A stretch of 64,000 bases of DNA from Acidobacteriota bacterium (GCA_021324935.1 JAJPIE010000059.1:1-64000), one strand, 5' to 3'. Numbered from the stretch's first letter, positions 16,359-25,100 are shown. Program-made: numbers and translations. Notes: a model not told the origin generated them from the letters alone.

Positions 16359-17816
16359 ATGACGAGCCGGGGCAAATTGCGCGGAAAGAGGGTTGCAATA
16401 CCAATCCTGATGGCGGGTTTGCACCTGTTCCTTTTTCAAAACGCATCCATTGCGCAAGACGCGGAGAAGCCAGCGGCCCAGGACAAAACGGAAACAACCG
16501 ATCCGGTGAGCACGGATGACGAGGATACATCGGTGACGATGTTTCCGCACACGGAATGGGATCGGCTGTGGCTTTCGGGGCAGGCCAACTTCATTTCTCA
16601 GTGGCATCCCGCGTTCCATTCGCCATACCAGGGGAAGAACAGCCTGACGCCAGAAGCGCAGGATGCAACGTCGCGAGTTTTGACGCTTTACACGGGATTG
16701 CGGCTGACGGACACGACGGAGTTCTTGTGTGACGTGCAAGAAACCGGCGGGCATGGGGTGGGCGAAGCGCTGGGCGTGGCGGGTTTTTTCAACCTGGACG
16801 TGGTGCGGAATCCGACATTAAGCAAGGCGCCCTACGTGGCGCGGCTGATGTGGCACCAAATCATCCCTCTGGGCCGAAAAAAGGCAGCCGTGGAGCGGAA
16901 TCCCTACTCGTTGTTCCGGGAACTTCCGGAGCACCGGCTGGAACTGCGGTTCGGGAAGCTGAGCCTGGCGGATTTTTTCGATTTGAATACCTACGGCACG
17001 GATACAAACTTCCAGTTCATGAACTGGTCGGTGGACAACAATGGTGCATACGATTACGCGGCGGACACGCGCGGGTTCACGTTCGCAGCGATGCTGGAAT
17101 ACCACGACAAGAATTACGTGGTGCGCTTCGCAGAAGCGCTGATGCCGAAGGTGGCGAACGGCATCCACCTGGACGCGGACATGAGCCGGGCGCGCTCGGA
17201 GAACGTGGAATTTGAGTTGCACCGCAAGGTATTTCGGAAGCAAGGCGAGGGCATCGTGCGATTGTTGACGTTCGTCAACCACGCAAATATGGGGGATTAC
17301 CGGGACGCGGTGAATGCATGTTTGACGGGCCCCGATCCATCCACGTGCGTTCCGGAAATTACGAATCACCCGTTGCAGACGACGGTGAAGTATGGATTTG
17401 GCGTGAACATTGAGCAGCCGTTGACGGACTGGATGGGGCTGTTCGGACGATGGGGATGGAATGAGGGGCAACATGAGTCGTATGCGTACACGGAAGTGGA
17501 CCAGACTTGGCAGTGGGGATTGGCAGCGAACGGCAGCCGCTGGGGACGAAAGAATGACCGTGCGGGGCTGGTGTTGGTGACGAATGGAATCAGTCACGAC
17601 CACGCGCTCTACCTGGCGGATGGGGGCAACGGCTTTTTGCTGGGGGATGGGCGATTGAATTACGGCCGCGAGAACATTCTGGAGAGCTACTACACGTTGC
17701 ACGCCTGGCGGGGCGTGTTTCCTTCGCTGGATCTGCAATATGTAACGAATCCGGGATACAACATGGCTCGCGGACCGGTGTTTGTCGCCGGCCTGCGGCT
17801 GCACCTGGAGTTTTAG
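16359..17816 (+). CDS. OprB-type carbohydrate-selective porin
   Basis: A 485-residue outer-membrane beta-barrel protein. The ATG at 16359 gives a signal peptide with cleavage near SIAQ. The mature protein has the OprB pattern: FPHTEWDRLWLSGQANF near the N-terminus, later RLELRFGKLSLADFFD and MNWSVDNNGAYDYAADTRG, and alternating strands throughout. The last residue is Phe in LHLEF, the normal C-terminal signal for barrel insertion by BamA. Family members allow uptake of sugars, but some acidobacterial relatives probably carry other solutes. A TTG at 16350 is an alternative start. The convergent next gene makes KDPG aldolase. Confidence 0.85.
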   Translation: MTSRGKLRGKRVAIPILMAGLHLFLFQNASIAQDAEKPAAQDKTETTDPVSTDDEDTSVTMFPHTEWDRLWLSGQANFISQWHPAFHSPYQGKNSLTPEAQDATSRVLTLYTGLRLTDTTEFLCDVQETGGHGVGEALGVAGFFNLDVVRNPTLSKAPYVARLMWHQIIPLGRKKAAVERNPYSLFRELPEHRLELRFGKLSLADFFDLNTYGTDTNFQFMNWSVDNNGAYDYAADTRGFTFAAMLEYHDKNYVVRFAEALMPKVANGIHLDADMSRARSENVEFELHRKVFRKQGEGIVRLLTFVNHANMGDYRDAVNACLTGPDPSTCVPEITNHPLQTTVKYGFGVNIEQPLTDWMGLFGRWGWNEGQHESYAYTEVDQTWQWGLAANGSRWGRKNDRAGLVLVTNGISHDHALYLADGGNGFLLGDGRLNYGRENILESYYTLHAWRGVFPSLDLQYVTNPGYNMARGPVFVAGLRLHLEF

Positions 17817-17827
17817 GTTCACGTGGA

Positions 17828-17844
17828 GCCCGTGTTAAACGGGC
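17828..17844. terminator. Hairpin between convergent porin and eda genes
   Basis: GCCCGT and ACGGGC form a 6-bp stem with a GTTAA loop, filling the 29-bp gap between the two convergent stop codons. It has no T-run, so its role in termination is only likely from position. Confidence 0.4.
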
Positions 17845-17845
17845 A

Positions 17846-18532
17846 TCATCGAAAGTTTGCGGATTGGGCTTGTGCTTCGGCCAGGCGAGCGCGGGTGGTG
17901 CGGACGATGGTGGCGAAGCGCTTGGTGAGTTCACGGATGCGGTCGGGTTTGTGAAGGAGCATGGATTCGGCGGGAATGAGTTCTTTGCCAACACTCAGAG
18001 CCGTGACGCCGGCAAGAATGTAATGGGCGGCGTTTTGCTGATTTACGCCGCCTCCGGCAATTAGAGGGATTTGCGGGAAGGGGCGCTTGAGCGTTCGAAT
18101 ATAATTGTCAGCACCCACGAGCGAACAGGGAAATACCTTCACGAAATCGGAGCCGGCTTTCCAGGCGGAGAGGACTTCGCCCGGCGTAAGGGCACCGGAC
18201 AGCATGATGACATTTGGATTTTTCTTGACCACTTCGATGGTGTCCAGGTCGAGCGCGGGATTGCTGATGAATTGGGCGCCGGCGCGGATGCAGTCCCTGG
18301 CGGTGTCCGGGTCGACGACGGTGCCGGCTCCGAGGATGACCTCGGGAACGTTCTTGGCGAGTTCGCGGATAACTTCGATGGCGCCGGGAACGGTCATGGT
18401 GACTTCGACGATCGGGACACCGGCGTGGGCGACTTCTGCAACGGCAAAACGTGCGTCTTCAGCGGAGGAAGTGCGAATTACCGGAACGATTCCGACTTCT
18501 TCCACCCGGGCGCGCAAGTCTTCTTTCTTCAT
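17846..18532 (-). CDS. eda: 2-dehydro-3-deoxy-phosphogluconate aldolase (KDPG/KHG aldolase)
   Basis: Cleaves KDPG to pyruvate and glyceraldehyde-3-phosphate in the Entner-Doudoroff pathway; relatives also act on 4-hydroxy-2-oxoglutarate. The ATG at 18532 gives 228 residues. Glu43 in VEVTM is the general base, and Lys132 in DFVKVFPCS is the Schiff-base lysine; the phosphate-binding GGGVNQQN follows. Both catalytic residues and the length fit a class I aldolase of this family. A longer frame reaches 18826 but its extra part is the antisense of the Lys-rich gene. No kinase or dehydratase of the pathway is adjacent. Confidence 0.92.
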   Translation of the reverse strand: MKKEDLRARVEEVGIVPVIRTSSAEDARFAVAEVAHAGVPIVEVTMTVPGAIEVIRELAKNVPEVILGAGTVVDPDTARDCIRAGAQFISNPALDLDTIEVVKKNPNVIMLSGALTPGEVLSAWKAGSDFVKVFPCSLVGADNYIRTLKRPFPQIPLIAGGGVNQQNAAHYILAGVTALSVGKELIPAESMLLHKPDRIRELTKRFATIVRTTRARLAEAQAQSANFR

Positions 18533-18689
18533 GGCCGACCAGTTCTCCGCGCAGGAAACTCCCCCCGAATCGTGAGGAGAGCGAAAGTTTCCACTCGCAT
18601 TATATGCGGAGGGAGAGGATTTTCCATCGTGGCCTGCAGAATCGCTCTTCGCGGGGCACGGTGGTAGACTCGGAAGAGGAGCGCAACAC

Positions 18690-19121
18690 ATGGCTACTAA
18701 AAAACAGGTCAAGAAAGCGAAGCAGAGAGCAAAGCCTGCGCTCAAGGCAAAGCAGAAAGAGAAGAAAGCGAAAAAAGGGAAGAAAGCGAGCCCGCGTCTG
18801 ACGACTGCCGCCAAAAAGGCGGCCAAGCCGCGCGGCGCACGGACACGGACGCGCGGGCGGGCGAACGCGGCGGAACTTGTGGGATATCAGCCGCGGGGGT
18901 TGGGAGCGCTGACGGCCGGGCAAGCCGGCGATACCCAAGGAATTTCGGCGGCACTTCGCGCGAATTCCGAAAGCGTGGAAGAACTGCTGGAAGAGGGACA
19001 GACGTTTGAAGCCGAGGCGATTGCAGGAGTGGAAAACGCGCCCGACCCGGACGAATCGGAAGTGGTGACGCACGAAATTCCGGAAGACGACGTGCCGGAG
19101 GAATACCGCGAGCGGGAGTAA
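18690..19121 (+). CDS. Lys-rich/acidic two-part protein of unknown function
   Basis: A 143-residue protein with a sharply bipartite composition. Residues 1-60 are dominated by Lys, Ala and Arg (repeats such as KKAKKGKK and an RTRTRGR run), like histone H1-type or nucleic-acid-binding tails. The rest is acidic, with SVEELLEEGQTFEAEA, a GVENAPDPDE turn and an end in PEEYRERE. The acidic part resembles small conserved stress-related domains (possibly DUF6335-like, not certain). No signal peptide. The next gene, a phosphoesterase, starts 17 bp downstream and is probably co-transcribed. Confidence 0.72.
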   Translation: MATKKQVKKAKQRAKPALKAKQKEKKAKKGKKASPRLTTAAKKAAKPRGARTRTRGRANAAELVGYQPRGLGALTAGQAGDTQGISAALRANSESVEELLEEGQTFEAEAIAGVENAPDPDESEVVTHEIPEDDVPEEYRERE

Positions 19122-19138
19122 TTTCGCGAGCGGAGAGA

Positions 19139-19600
19139 ATGCGGCTGGGGGTGATTTCCGACACGCATGGGCTTTTGCGCCCGGAAGCGCTGCGGGCGCT
19201 GCGAGGCGTGCAATTGATTGCGCATGCGGGAGATGTAGGCGACCCACAGATTCTGGCGCAACTGAAGGTGATCGCGCCGGTGATAGCGGTGCGCGGAAAT
19301 GTGGACACGGAACAGTGGGCGCGGGAGTTGCCTGCAAGCATGGTGATTGAGGCGAATGGGGCTAGCCTATACATTTTGCACAATCTGCAGCATCTCGATG
19401 TGAAACCGGAGAGTTCGGGCTTCCACGCAGTGATCAGCGGGCATACGCACGAGCCGAAGCAATTTGAGAAGAATGGCGTATTGTACTTGAATCCGGGAAG
19501 CGCCGGCCCGCGGAGATTTCACCTGCCGGTGACGCTGGCGACGCTGGATCTAACTCGGAAGCCGCTGCGCGCGGAAATTGTGATGCTTCTTCCTGCCTAG
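19139..19600 (+). CDS. YfcE/MJ0936-type metallophosphoesterase
   Basis: A 153-residue cytoplasmic calcineurin-like phosphodiesterase. All metal-ligand motifs are present: DTHG at the N-terminus (ISDTHGL), GDVGD (HAGDVGD), GNVD (RGNVD) and the paired-His GHTH (ISGHTHEP). The size fits the single-domain YfcE group, which hydrolyses model phosphodiesters and has unclear natural substrates. The ATG at 19139 follows a GCGGAGAG ribosome site, 17 bp after the Lys-rich gene. Confidence 0.9.
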   Translation: MRLGVISDTHGLLRPEALRALRGVQLIAHAGDVGDPQILAQLKVIAPVIAVRGNVDTEQWARELPASMVIEANGASLYILHNLQHLDVKPESSGFHAVISGHTHEPKQFEKNGVLYLNPGSAGPRRFHLPVTLATLDLTRKPLRAEIVMLLPA

Positions 19601-19843
19601 ATTCGCCCAGCGATTGCCGATAATCCGAATGTGTGATGGAGCGACCGAATAGCGGGATTTGGCGCAGTCGAGGCTGAATGGCTCCCCTTGCTCGTTGTAA
19701 TCTAAAGAAAAAACAAGAGATAGGCGCTCTTTGGGGTGGCGCTCGACTTGCAGAGTTACGGAGTTGGCCGGACGAGCACGGTGCTCGCAGCGCTTCAGCG
19801 CGGCACGAGGCGTGCCGCTGGCTTCGGCAAACAGGGGGAACTT

Positions 19844-20326
19844 ATGAGACCCTATCGAGACATTGCCACCCTGGCGGGTGCGCAAGTGGTTTGTTTCCTG
19901 CTCTTAAGTCATCTGGAGCCGGATTTTTTCCTGCTCCATTTCTATCAAACGATTATCTACATGGCCCTGCTGATCCTGCTCTTTTACATGGAAGACCGTT
20001 GGGCCTACATGATCGGCATCCTGGCACCAGCGGCATGGCTGGTAATGGCGTTTGCGACCGGGCTGCTGGGAGGCGCGATCCGTCAGGTGGCGCACATCGA
20101 AAATGGGGCTGCGATTTCTAACTTGGTGAGTGTGGTAGCCGGGGTGACTGCCGCACTGAGCGCGCTCATGATAGTGGCCTGCGCACGACATTGGAAGAGA
20201 GAATATCTGGGTCTTGGCAAGTCGTTAAGTACATTTGCCGTTAGCTTTGGAGTCGTGGCGGTTTATTACGCAATCCTGGTGGTCTGGTTCTGGCACCTGA
20301 TCCCGGTGGCGGCATCGGCCAAGTGA
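19844..20326 (+). CDS. Integral membrane protein of unknown function (160 aa)
   Basis: Begins at the ATG at 19844, after a GGGGGAA ribosome site; the upstream extension of the frame is not hydrophobic and looks non-coding. Five hydrophobic helices are visible, at about residues 8-24, 27-48, 53-75, 88-110 and 130-152. There are few charged residues, apart from Lys/Arg patches that suggest a cytoplasmic loop near 112-125. No transport or enzyme motif recognised. A strong terminator follows, so it is probably a single-gene unit. Confidence 0.68.
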   Translation: MRPYRDIATLAGAQVVCFLLLSHLEPDFFLLHFYQTIIYMALLILLFYMEDRWAYMIGILAPAAWLVMAFATGLLGGAIRQVAHIENGAAISNLVSVVAGVTAALSALMIVACARHWKREYLGLGKSLSTFAVSFGVVAVYYAILVVWFWHLIPVAASAK

Positions 20327-20360
20327 CGCGAACGAGCTTCCCTGAAGCCAGTCAGCGACC

Positions 20361-20404
20361 CCGGGGGCTGGGGAGTCCTTCTCCAGCCCCCGGTGACTTT
20401 TTGG
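20361..20404 (+). terminator. Rho-independent terminator after the membrane-protein gene
   Basis: CCGGGGGCTGG pairs with CCAGCCCCCGG around a short loop, followed by TGACTTTTT. It lies 35 bases after the stop codon. Confidence 0.88.
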
Positions 20405-20678
20405 GCGGCCGAATTCGCAGAGTGGCGGAAAATGAGAATTTCGGCAATCCGGGTAAATAGCTCTGGCGTACTGTAGAGCATGGATGTATTTTAGTACCGC
20501 TCAGCTATTGTCCTGGAAGCGTGCTGCCGGGCAGAATTATCCGCAGAAACAGCCGCGCCTGAGTTGTTTCCTGGAAGCAGAACACAGCCTTGGTTGCAGG
20601 GCTGCGTGGAAGTTTCACTCGAAATGATCCAGAGGCGTGGCCGGGCGGACCGATGATTTCCGCAGCGGGAAGGTCCCC
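20405..20678 (+). other. Gene-free stretch before the PilZ gene
   Basis: With the terminator this makes a 350-bp gap. It contains the PilZ promoter region, presumably, but I could not pick a convincing -35/-10 pair. No conserved RNA fold or coding frame is evident. Confidence 0.4.
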
Positions 20679-21056
20679 ATGAGCGTCCTACATTTCCGAT
20701 ATCGCGAGCGCAGGCGCACATTGCGCGTGACGATGACCCTGCCGGTGATTGTGCATGGGGCCAACGAGCAGGGTGAGAAGTTTTGCCTTCGGTGCACGAC
20801 GCGCTCGATCAACCAGCAGGGCGGGCAACTGGTGATGGACGAACCCTTGATTCCGGGACAGGACCTGCTGCTGGTGAATGAAAACACCAATCGGTCGATC
20901 GAGGCGCGGGTGGTCTACGCGAAGAAGGAACGCGACGGGCACTTTTACGTGGGAGTGGAGTTCACGAACACAGATTCGAATTTTTGGAAGATGACGTTTC
21001 CGGTGCCGGGAGCGCGACCGCTGCGGCGGCCGTTGGGCTCGAAGGCGATGGCATAG
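20679..21056 (+). CDS. PilZ-domain protein
   Basis: A 125-residue single-domain protein, started at the ATG at 20679 preceded by GGGAAGG. The PilZ fold is suggested by an Arg cluster (RERRRTLRV, providing RxxxR) and a following beta-barrel with LPVIVHGANEQG, PLIPGQDLLLVN and YVGVEFTN. The second c-di-GMP motif, normally [D/N]xSxxG, reads SINQQGG here, so ligand binding may be weak or lost. PilZ proteins relay c-di-GMP to motility, adhesion or polysaccharide systems. A GGDEF protein is encoded 9 kb away, but no direct link is shown. Confidence 0.82.
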   Translation: MSVLHFRYRERRRTLRVTMTLPVIVHGANEQGEKFCLRCTTRSINQQGGQLVMDEPLIPGQDLLLVNENTNRSIEARVVYAKKERDGHFYVGVEFTNTDSNFWKMTFPVPGARPLRRPLGSKAMA

Positions 21057-21097
21057 GCAGCGCTGCGGCCCAAAAATCTGCAAACCTGAACTATTGG

Positions 21098-21130
21098 GCC
21101 ACCCTACATGCAAGGTAGGGTGGCTTTTTT
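21098..21130 (+). terminator. Rho-independent terminator after the PilZ gene
   Basis: GCCACCCTAC and GTAGGGTGGC form a perfect 10-bp stem followed by six T's. It separates the PilZ gene from the convergent YjbR-type gene. Confidence 0.92.
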
Positions 21131-21154
21131 GTTGCTTCCGGGCATTGCTTCCGT

Positions 21155-21586
21155 TCAGCGGTCTTTCCGGCGAGTGACCCTCTTTGAACTGCGCGGGCGC
21201 TTTTTTCTTTTTTGCGATTTTACGCGGCTACCGCTCTTGCCAGCCGCGAGGGCGCGGCGCGTCTTTTCCGGAAGCTTGTCCAAGACCATGTCGTAGGATT
21301 TCCGTAGGAGATGTTCCAGCTCGGGGATGGATAGGGCTTCGCGGGATTCCAGGCCGATCCATTTGGCGCGGGCGAGGTAGGGGGCGGGGATGATGCCGGG
21401 ACGCTCCGTGAGTTCGGCGAAAGTCTCCGGGTTGGCTTTGAGAGTCAGCCAAACGGGAGAAGGCTCGAGTGAAGTGATTGCGAACATCTTTCCGCCGATT
21501 TTAAAAAGCAGGTGGTCGCCCCACTGGATCTGTTCGGTCGCGCCGGGAAATGAAAGGCAAAACTTGCGGAGTTGATCGATGTGCAT
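21155..21586 (-). CDS. MmcQ/YjbR-family DNA-binding-like protein
   Basis: A 143-residue protein started at the ATG at 21586; the longer frame upstream is not protein-like. The YjbR fold (residues 1-115) shows LRKFCLSFPGATEQIQWGDHLLFKIGG, then MFAITS, a VWLTLKANPE strand and PAPYLARAKWIGLE, all typical. The family has a CyaY/MmcQ-like fold and is often called DNA-binding, but function is not settled. The last 30 residues are an unusual Lys/Arg/Ser tail (SQKRKKRPRSSKRVTRRKDR region), which would favour nucleic-acid contact. Confidence 0.85.
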   Translation of the reverse strand: MHIDQLRKFCLSFPGATEQIQWGDHLLFKIGGKMFAITSLEPSPVWLTLKANPETFAELTERPGIIPAPYLARAKWIGLESREALSIPELEHLLRKSYDMVLDKLPEKTRRALAAGKSGSRVKSQKRKKRPRSSKRVTRRKDR

Positions 21587-21727
21587 GGGGACGATGCCTC
21601 CGGTGATTTCCCACCGCGCCAGGGATGTCCGACACGGTGGAGCAGAGAGGCAAGTGTACACGGGGAATGGGGGCAGCAAAACGGCGCGGGTGGTGGCATG
21701 GTTATTGCGTGGACGAAAGGAGGGCAC

Positions 21728-22138
21728 ATGCGAAGGGCAATCGCGATGGTGTTGGGCGGTGCGGGGTTGTGCTCCGTACTCGGGGTAAGTGCGCGACAAG
21801 GCGTCGAGACAAGAGGACCAATGACATTTGTCCTGGAATGCCCGGGCGGGGACTGTCCACTTCTGAAAGGCGCGCCGCAGACGAGCGGGATGCGCGCGGG
21901 TTCGGTGAAGCTGAAACCGGGAGAGAGCGTGGGGTGGCACTCAACGAATCAGAACGAAGAAGCCCTGGTAATTTTGCATGGCAGCGGAGTGGCGAACATC
22001 GAAGGAGGCGCAGATATAGCGCTTCACGAAAAGATGATGGCGTATATTCCGCCGGGCACGCGGCACAATGTGACGAATAGGGGAAACGGGGTGATGGAGT
22101 ACGTATGGGTGGTGGCGCCTGTCGGCGGGCAGCGATGA
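21728..22138 (+). CDS. Exported single-cupin protein
   Basis: A 136-residue protein with an N-terminal signal sequence, started at the ATG at 21728 behind a strong AGGAGG. The cupin beta-barrel has motif 1 around VGWHSTNQNEEALVILHGSG (one His and the two Glu before the strand) and motif 2 around IPPGTRHNVTNRG. This gives a plausible metal site, though motif 1 lacks the second His of the classical HxH. Likely periplasmic. Enzymatic role unknown; family members range from sugar isomerases to dioxygenases. Confidence 0.82.
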   Translation: MRRAIAMVLGGAGLCSVLGVSARQGVETRGPMTFVLECPGGDCPLLKGAPQTSGMRAGSVKLKPGESVGWHSTNQNEEALVILHGSGVANIEGGADIALHEKMMAYIPPGTRHNVTNRGNGVMEYVWVVAPVGGQR

Positions 22139-22238
22139 GTTTTTGATTCCTTGAATCGAAGAGTACAGCTGGGGATGGTTATGCTGTCAAAGGGACAGCA
22201 GAGAGTGGCAGAAAGCCGCACCATATCCCGTGGGACGG

Positions 22239-23849
22239 CTAGTCGGCGGCGTAGCGGCGGAAGAAAGAGTCGGGCTTCCACTGCGGACGGGAGGCGAGAT
22301 TGGCCGTGGCGATAAGCAAGCGACGGGTGAACTCCTCGTAGGTGGCCGCGGATTGGAGATCTACGGGTTGGTTCACGTCGTCCGAAGGGGCGTGATAACG
22401 GTAGGTGAGCCAGTCTTTGAAGACCTTTTGCTCCGGGGAGCCGAGATCGAAGCCCACATCGATTTTCACGGCGGGGATGCCCTGCTTGATGAAACTGTAT
22501 TGATCGCTGCGAATGAAAGCGTTGCGGAGTGGTTCGGGATCGGGAATCGGCTTGATGCCCATGCTTTCGGCGATTTTGGCGGCTTCGGCGCCAAGGTCCG
22601 ATTCATCCAAACCTAAAATCTTAAGCTCCTTCAGCGGCACGATGGGCAGAAACATATCCATATTGATGTCGGCAACGATGGATTTGCGCGGCACGGTGGG
22701 ATGCGCGGCGAAAAATTTCGAGCCGAGCAGGCCCTTTTCTTCCGCGGTGACCAGAAGAAAAAGAACGGAGCGCTTCAGCTTTTCGGGATGCGCTTTCAGG
22801 CTGGCGGCGATGTCCATCACAGCGGCGGTGCCGGAACCGTCGTCCATTGCGCCATTGTAGATTTTGTCGCCGTTGATGGGAGCGCCGATGCCGACGTGAT
22901 CGATGTGAGCGGAGAGGACGACAAACTCGTCCTTTAGCACTGGATCGGAGCCGGGAAGTTTGCCGACAAGGTTGGCGGATTCGACCTGAGTGGTGTGCAC
23001 CGTGGCTTCCGCTTTCAAGGAAGCGGCAAGCGGGAAACGCGGAAGCGGTTTGCGATCCTTTCCGAGGGCCGCGATTTCGGCGAAGGTGTGGCCGGAACCG
23101 GCGAACAGGCCTTCCGCGGACGCAGGATTGAAGATTACGCCGACTTGCAGGCCGGGAGTTTCGTTGAATGCTTCGCCGGCGAGATCCATCGAAGGATGGT
23201 CGCGGTTGATGGAGATGCGCGACCAAGGGATATCCATGGAGGCGGGATTCAGGATGGCGACGATGCCGAGGACGCCGGCGGCGCGCAGGGATTTCCAGCG
23301 CTCCGCGGGTGTCTGGTAGTGAGAGGCGAGAGCTGTGGGGATGTCCGACGGGGAGCCGGCGAGGTAGACGACAATCTTGCCTTTCAGGTCGAGACCAGCA
23401 AGTTCATCGAGGTTCATTTCCGGGATCGTCAAGCCGTAGCCGACGAAGACAAGGGGAGCGGCGAGCTTGACGGATTGGTGGGTATAGCGCGAGCTGAAGA
23501 AGGCGTCGTCGGCGAAGGAGAGGGGTTTGGATTCGCTGCCATTGATCAAGGCGAGGGAGGATTTTTCTTCGTCGAGTTGATACTGATTGAAAGATATCGG
23601 CTGGTAGAAGCCGTTGGCGCCAGCGGGTTCGAGGCCTGCTTTTTGAAACTGCTCGACGGCGTAAGCCTGGGCCTTCTTGAGGCCTTCGCTGCCCGTGTCA
23701 CGGCCTTCCAGCGAATCATCGGCGAGAAATTTGATGTGGGACCACCAGGTCTCCCCATCGAAATGAGCTGAGGAGTTTTGCTGCGCGAAGGCGATACCGG
23801 GCAACGAGGAAAGGAGGAGAAAACTCAGAAATTTGTTCACAGGGTTCAC
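22239..23849 (-). CDS. Exported M28-family zinc aminopeptidase with PA domain
   Basis: A 536-residue secreted di-zinc peptidase that removes N-terminal residues from peptides. Signal peptide at residues 1-22 (IAFAQ cleavage). A protease-associated domain is inserted at about 120-300. Metal ligands and catalytic residues are complete: SAHIDH (first His), NGAMDDGSG (bridging Asp), TAEEKGLLGS (catalytic Glu and ligand Glu), DINMDM (Asp) and RYHAPSDD (last His). It is convergent with the cupin gene and probably supports peptide nutrition outside the inner membrane. Confidence 0.92.
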   Translation of the reverse strand: MNPVNKFLSFLLLSSLPGIAFAQQNSSAHFDGETWWSHIKFLADDSLEGRDTGSEGLKKAQAYAVEQFQKAGLEPAGANGFYQPISFNQYQLDEEKSSLALINGSESKPLSFADDAFFSSRYTHQSVKLAAPLVFVGYGLTIPEMNLDELAGLDLKGKIVVYLAGSPSDIPTALASHYQTPAERWKSLRAAGVLGIVAILNPASMDIPWSRISINRDHPSMDLAGEAFNETPGLQVGVIFNPASAEGLFAGSGHTFAEIAALGKDRKPLPRFPLAASLKAEATVHTTQVESANLVGKLPGSDPVLKDEFVVLSAHIDHVGIGAPINGDKIYNGAMDDGSGTAAVMDIAASLKAHPEKLKRSVLFLLVTAEEKGLLGSKFFAAHPTVPRKSIVADINMDMFLPIVPLKELKILGLDESDLGAEAAKIAESMGIKPIPDPEPLRNAFIRSDQYSFIKQGIPAVKIDVGFDLGSPEQKVFKDWLTYRYHAPSDDVNQPVDLQSAATYEEFTRRLLIATANLASRPQWKPDSFFRRYAAD

Positions 23850-23994
23850 CCCAGGAGCGATTTGGAGCGAAACGAGAATAGCAGGGAACGCGGCGGCGCG
23901 TCACGGGGCGCGCCAAAAAAGTGTCGGGCCAACGTGCTCCAGGGCGCGCAGGTAAGAGTGGGTGTGCAGGGGCAAATCCCACGCGCATTGACGC

Positions 23995-24447
23995 CTAGTG
24001 AGACTGGATGAGCGTGGCCTGGGCGGAGACGCATTGCCAGGAGCCGTTGATTTTGGCCCAAGTGTCGACGTAGCGGCCGCGGAGTTGAATGGTTTTGCCA
24101 CCTTTGTTCCAGCGCCCGCGAAAGATGCCGGTGACAACAGCGAAATTCCCGTAAGAGCGCACAGTGAGTTCTTCGCTAGCGAGCTGGTCGGGAGAGGAAC
24201 TATCGTTTTTCAGATAGTTGAGGAACTGATCGCGCGTTTTGAGGGAACCGTCGTAGTCCACATAGATCATGGTGGGCGCAAAAATATGAGAGAGGGCGGT
24301 GACGTCCTTGCTCTGTTCGGCGCGATTCCAGAGATTTTCGAGAGCGAGAATTTTGCCTTCGTCTTCGCTCGCCGGGGCTTTTTCCTGGGCGAGCACCACA
24401 CAAGCGCCGGCGATCAGTATAAAACCGAGGAGATACCGCTTCCGCAT
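23995..24447 (-). CDS. Exported SnoaL/NTF2-like (DUF4440-type) protein
   Basis: A 150-residue protein, ATG at 24447, with a signal peptide ending near VLAQ. The mature part is a single NTF2-like cone: ILALENLWNRAEQSKDVTALSHIFAPTMIYVDYDG, LKTRDQFLNYL, then strands FAVVTGIFRGRW and RYVDTWAKINGSWQCVSAQAT. This is the common periplasmic 'nuclear transport factor 2 family' arrangement, a fold that binds small ligands; no catalytic residues are assignable. It is a separate transcription unit between the M28 and rhodanese genes. Confidence 0.82.
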   Translation of the reverse strand: MRKRYLLGFILIAGACVVLAQEKAPASEDEGKILALENLWNRAEQSKDVTALSHIFAPTMIYVDYDGSLKTRDQFLNYLKNDSSSPDQLASEELTVRSYGNFAVVTGIFRGRWNKGGKTIQLRGRYVDTWAKINGSWQCVSAQATLIQSH

Positions 24448-24602
24448 GAGAGCCTCCGTAAGGGAAGAATGATTCGATATGGATAGTAGCCGGACGAAGG
24501 AATTCGAAGCGCAGCACAACAGAGGCTCGTAATTCAAACAGTTAACCATTCGATGGAACGCCTGGAGTGAAATGACGGGTGAAGGGGTCGACGGCTGCCC
24601 GC

Positions 24603-25100
24603 TTAATTTCCCTTGTCGTAAGGAAGGCCTTTGCCGGCCCAATCGGTGGCGAAGTCGTTCGGAAGGAGAAGCACACGGACCTTATGGAAGCCGAGGTCGC
24701 GTAGGGTGGCGAAGGCGGGGCGGATGTTGGGGCAGTGGTCCATCGGGCAGCAACCGCAATAAATCACGAGATTGCTAGCGCGGGAGAGCGAGGAGACCCA
24801 GGCGGTGAATTCTTTCAAGCCGTCTTCCCTGCCGGTGGTGCCGTGAAATTGAGCGCCCTTGATATGGCCGGCGGAGTAGAGGCGCCCAAAGCCGACAAAA
24901 ATCACCATCGGGGCGGTTTTTGGATTCTCGAGTTCTTTCACCAACGCGGCGGGCTCTACGGTTTGGTCCGCAGTCCAGGGATCCGTGCCGGCATGAATGG
25001 AGTCCGCACAGAGGAATATCAGAACGGATGCGAGGGCGAGAAGAGCGGCAACACCGGTGAAACGCAACACATAATTGGAATGCAAGGAAAAGACCTCCAT
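24603..25100 (-). CDS. Membrane-anchored or exported rhodanese-like protein
   Basis: A 165-residue protein, started at the ATG at 25100 (a GTG at 25145 is possible). A hydrophobic helix near residues 13-32 acts as signal or anchor. The rhodanese domain has VIFVGFGRLYSAGHIKGAQFHG and the active-site strand LVIYCGCCPMDHCPNIRPAF, where three Cys lie within CGCC and a fourth follows; the first after the Tyr is the usual persulfide residue. The clustering is richer in Cys than in standard rhodaneses. Likely periplasmic sulfur transfer or redox role. It is unrelated in position to the DedA/rhodanese gene at 53-54 kb. Confidence 0.8.
   Translation of the reverse strand: MEVFSLHSNYVLRFTGVAALLALASVLIFLCADSIHAGTDPWTADQTVEPAALVKELENPKTAPMVIFVGFGRLYSAGHIKGAQFHGTTGREDGLKEFTAWVSSLSRASNLVIYCGCCPMDHCPNIRPAFATLRDLGFHKVRVLLLPNDFATDWAGKGLPYDKGN

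Noticed and set aside
17846..18826. Longer version of the KDPG aldolase gene
   Set aside because: The extra N-terminal part is the antisense of the Lys-rich gene (Phe/Ala-rich noise); the ATG at 18532 gives the normal family length.
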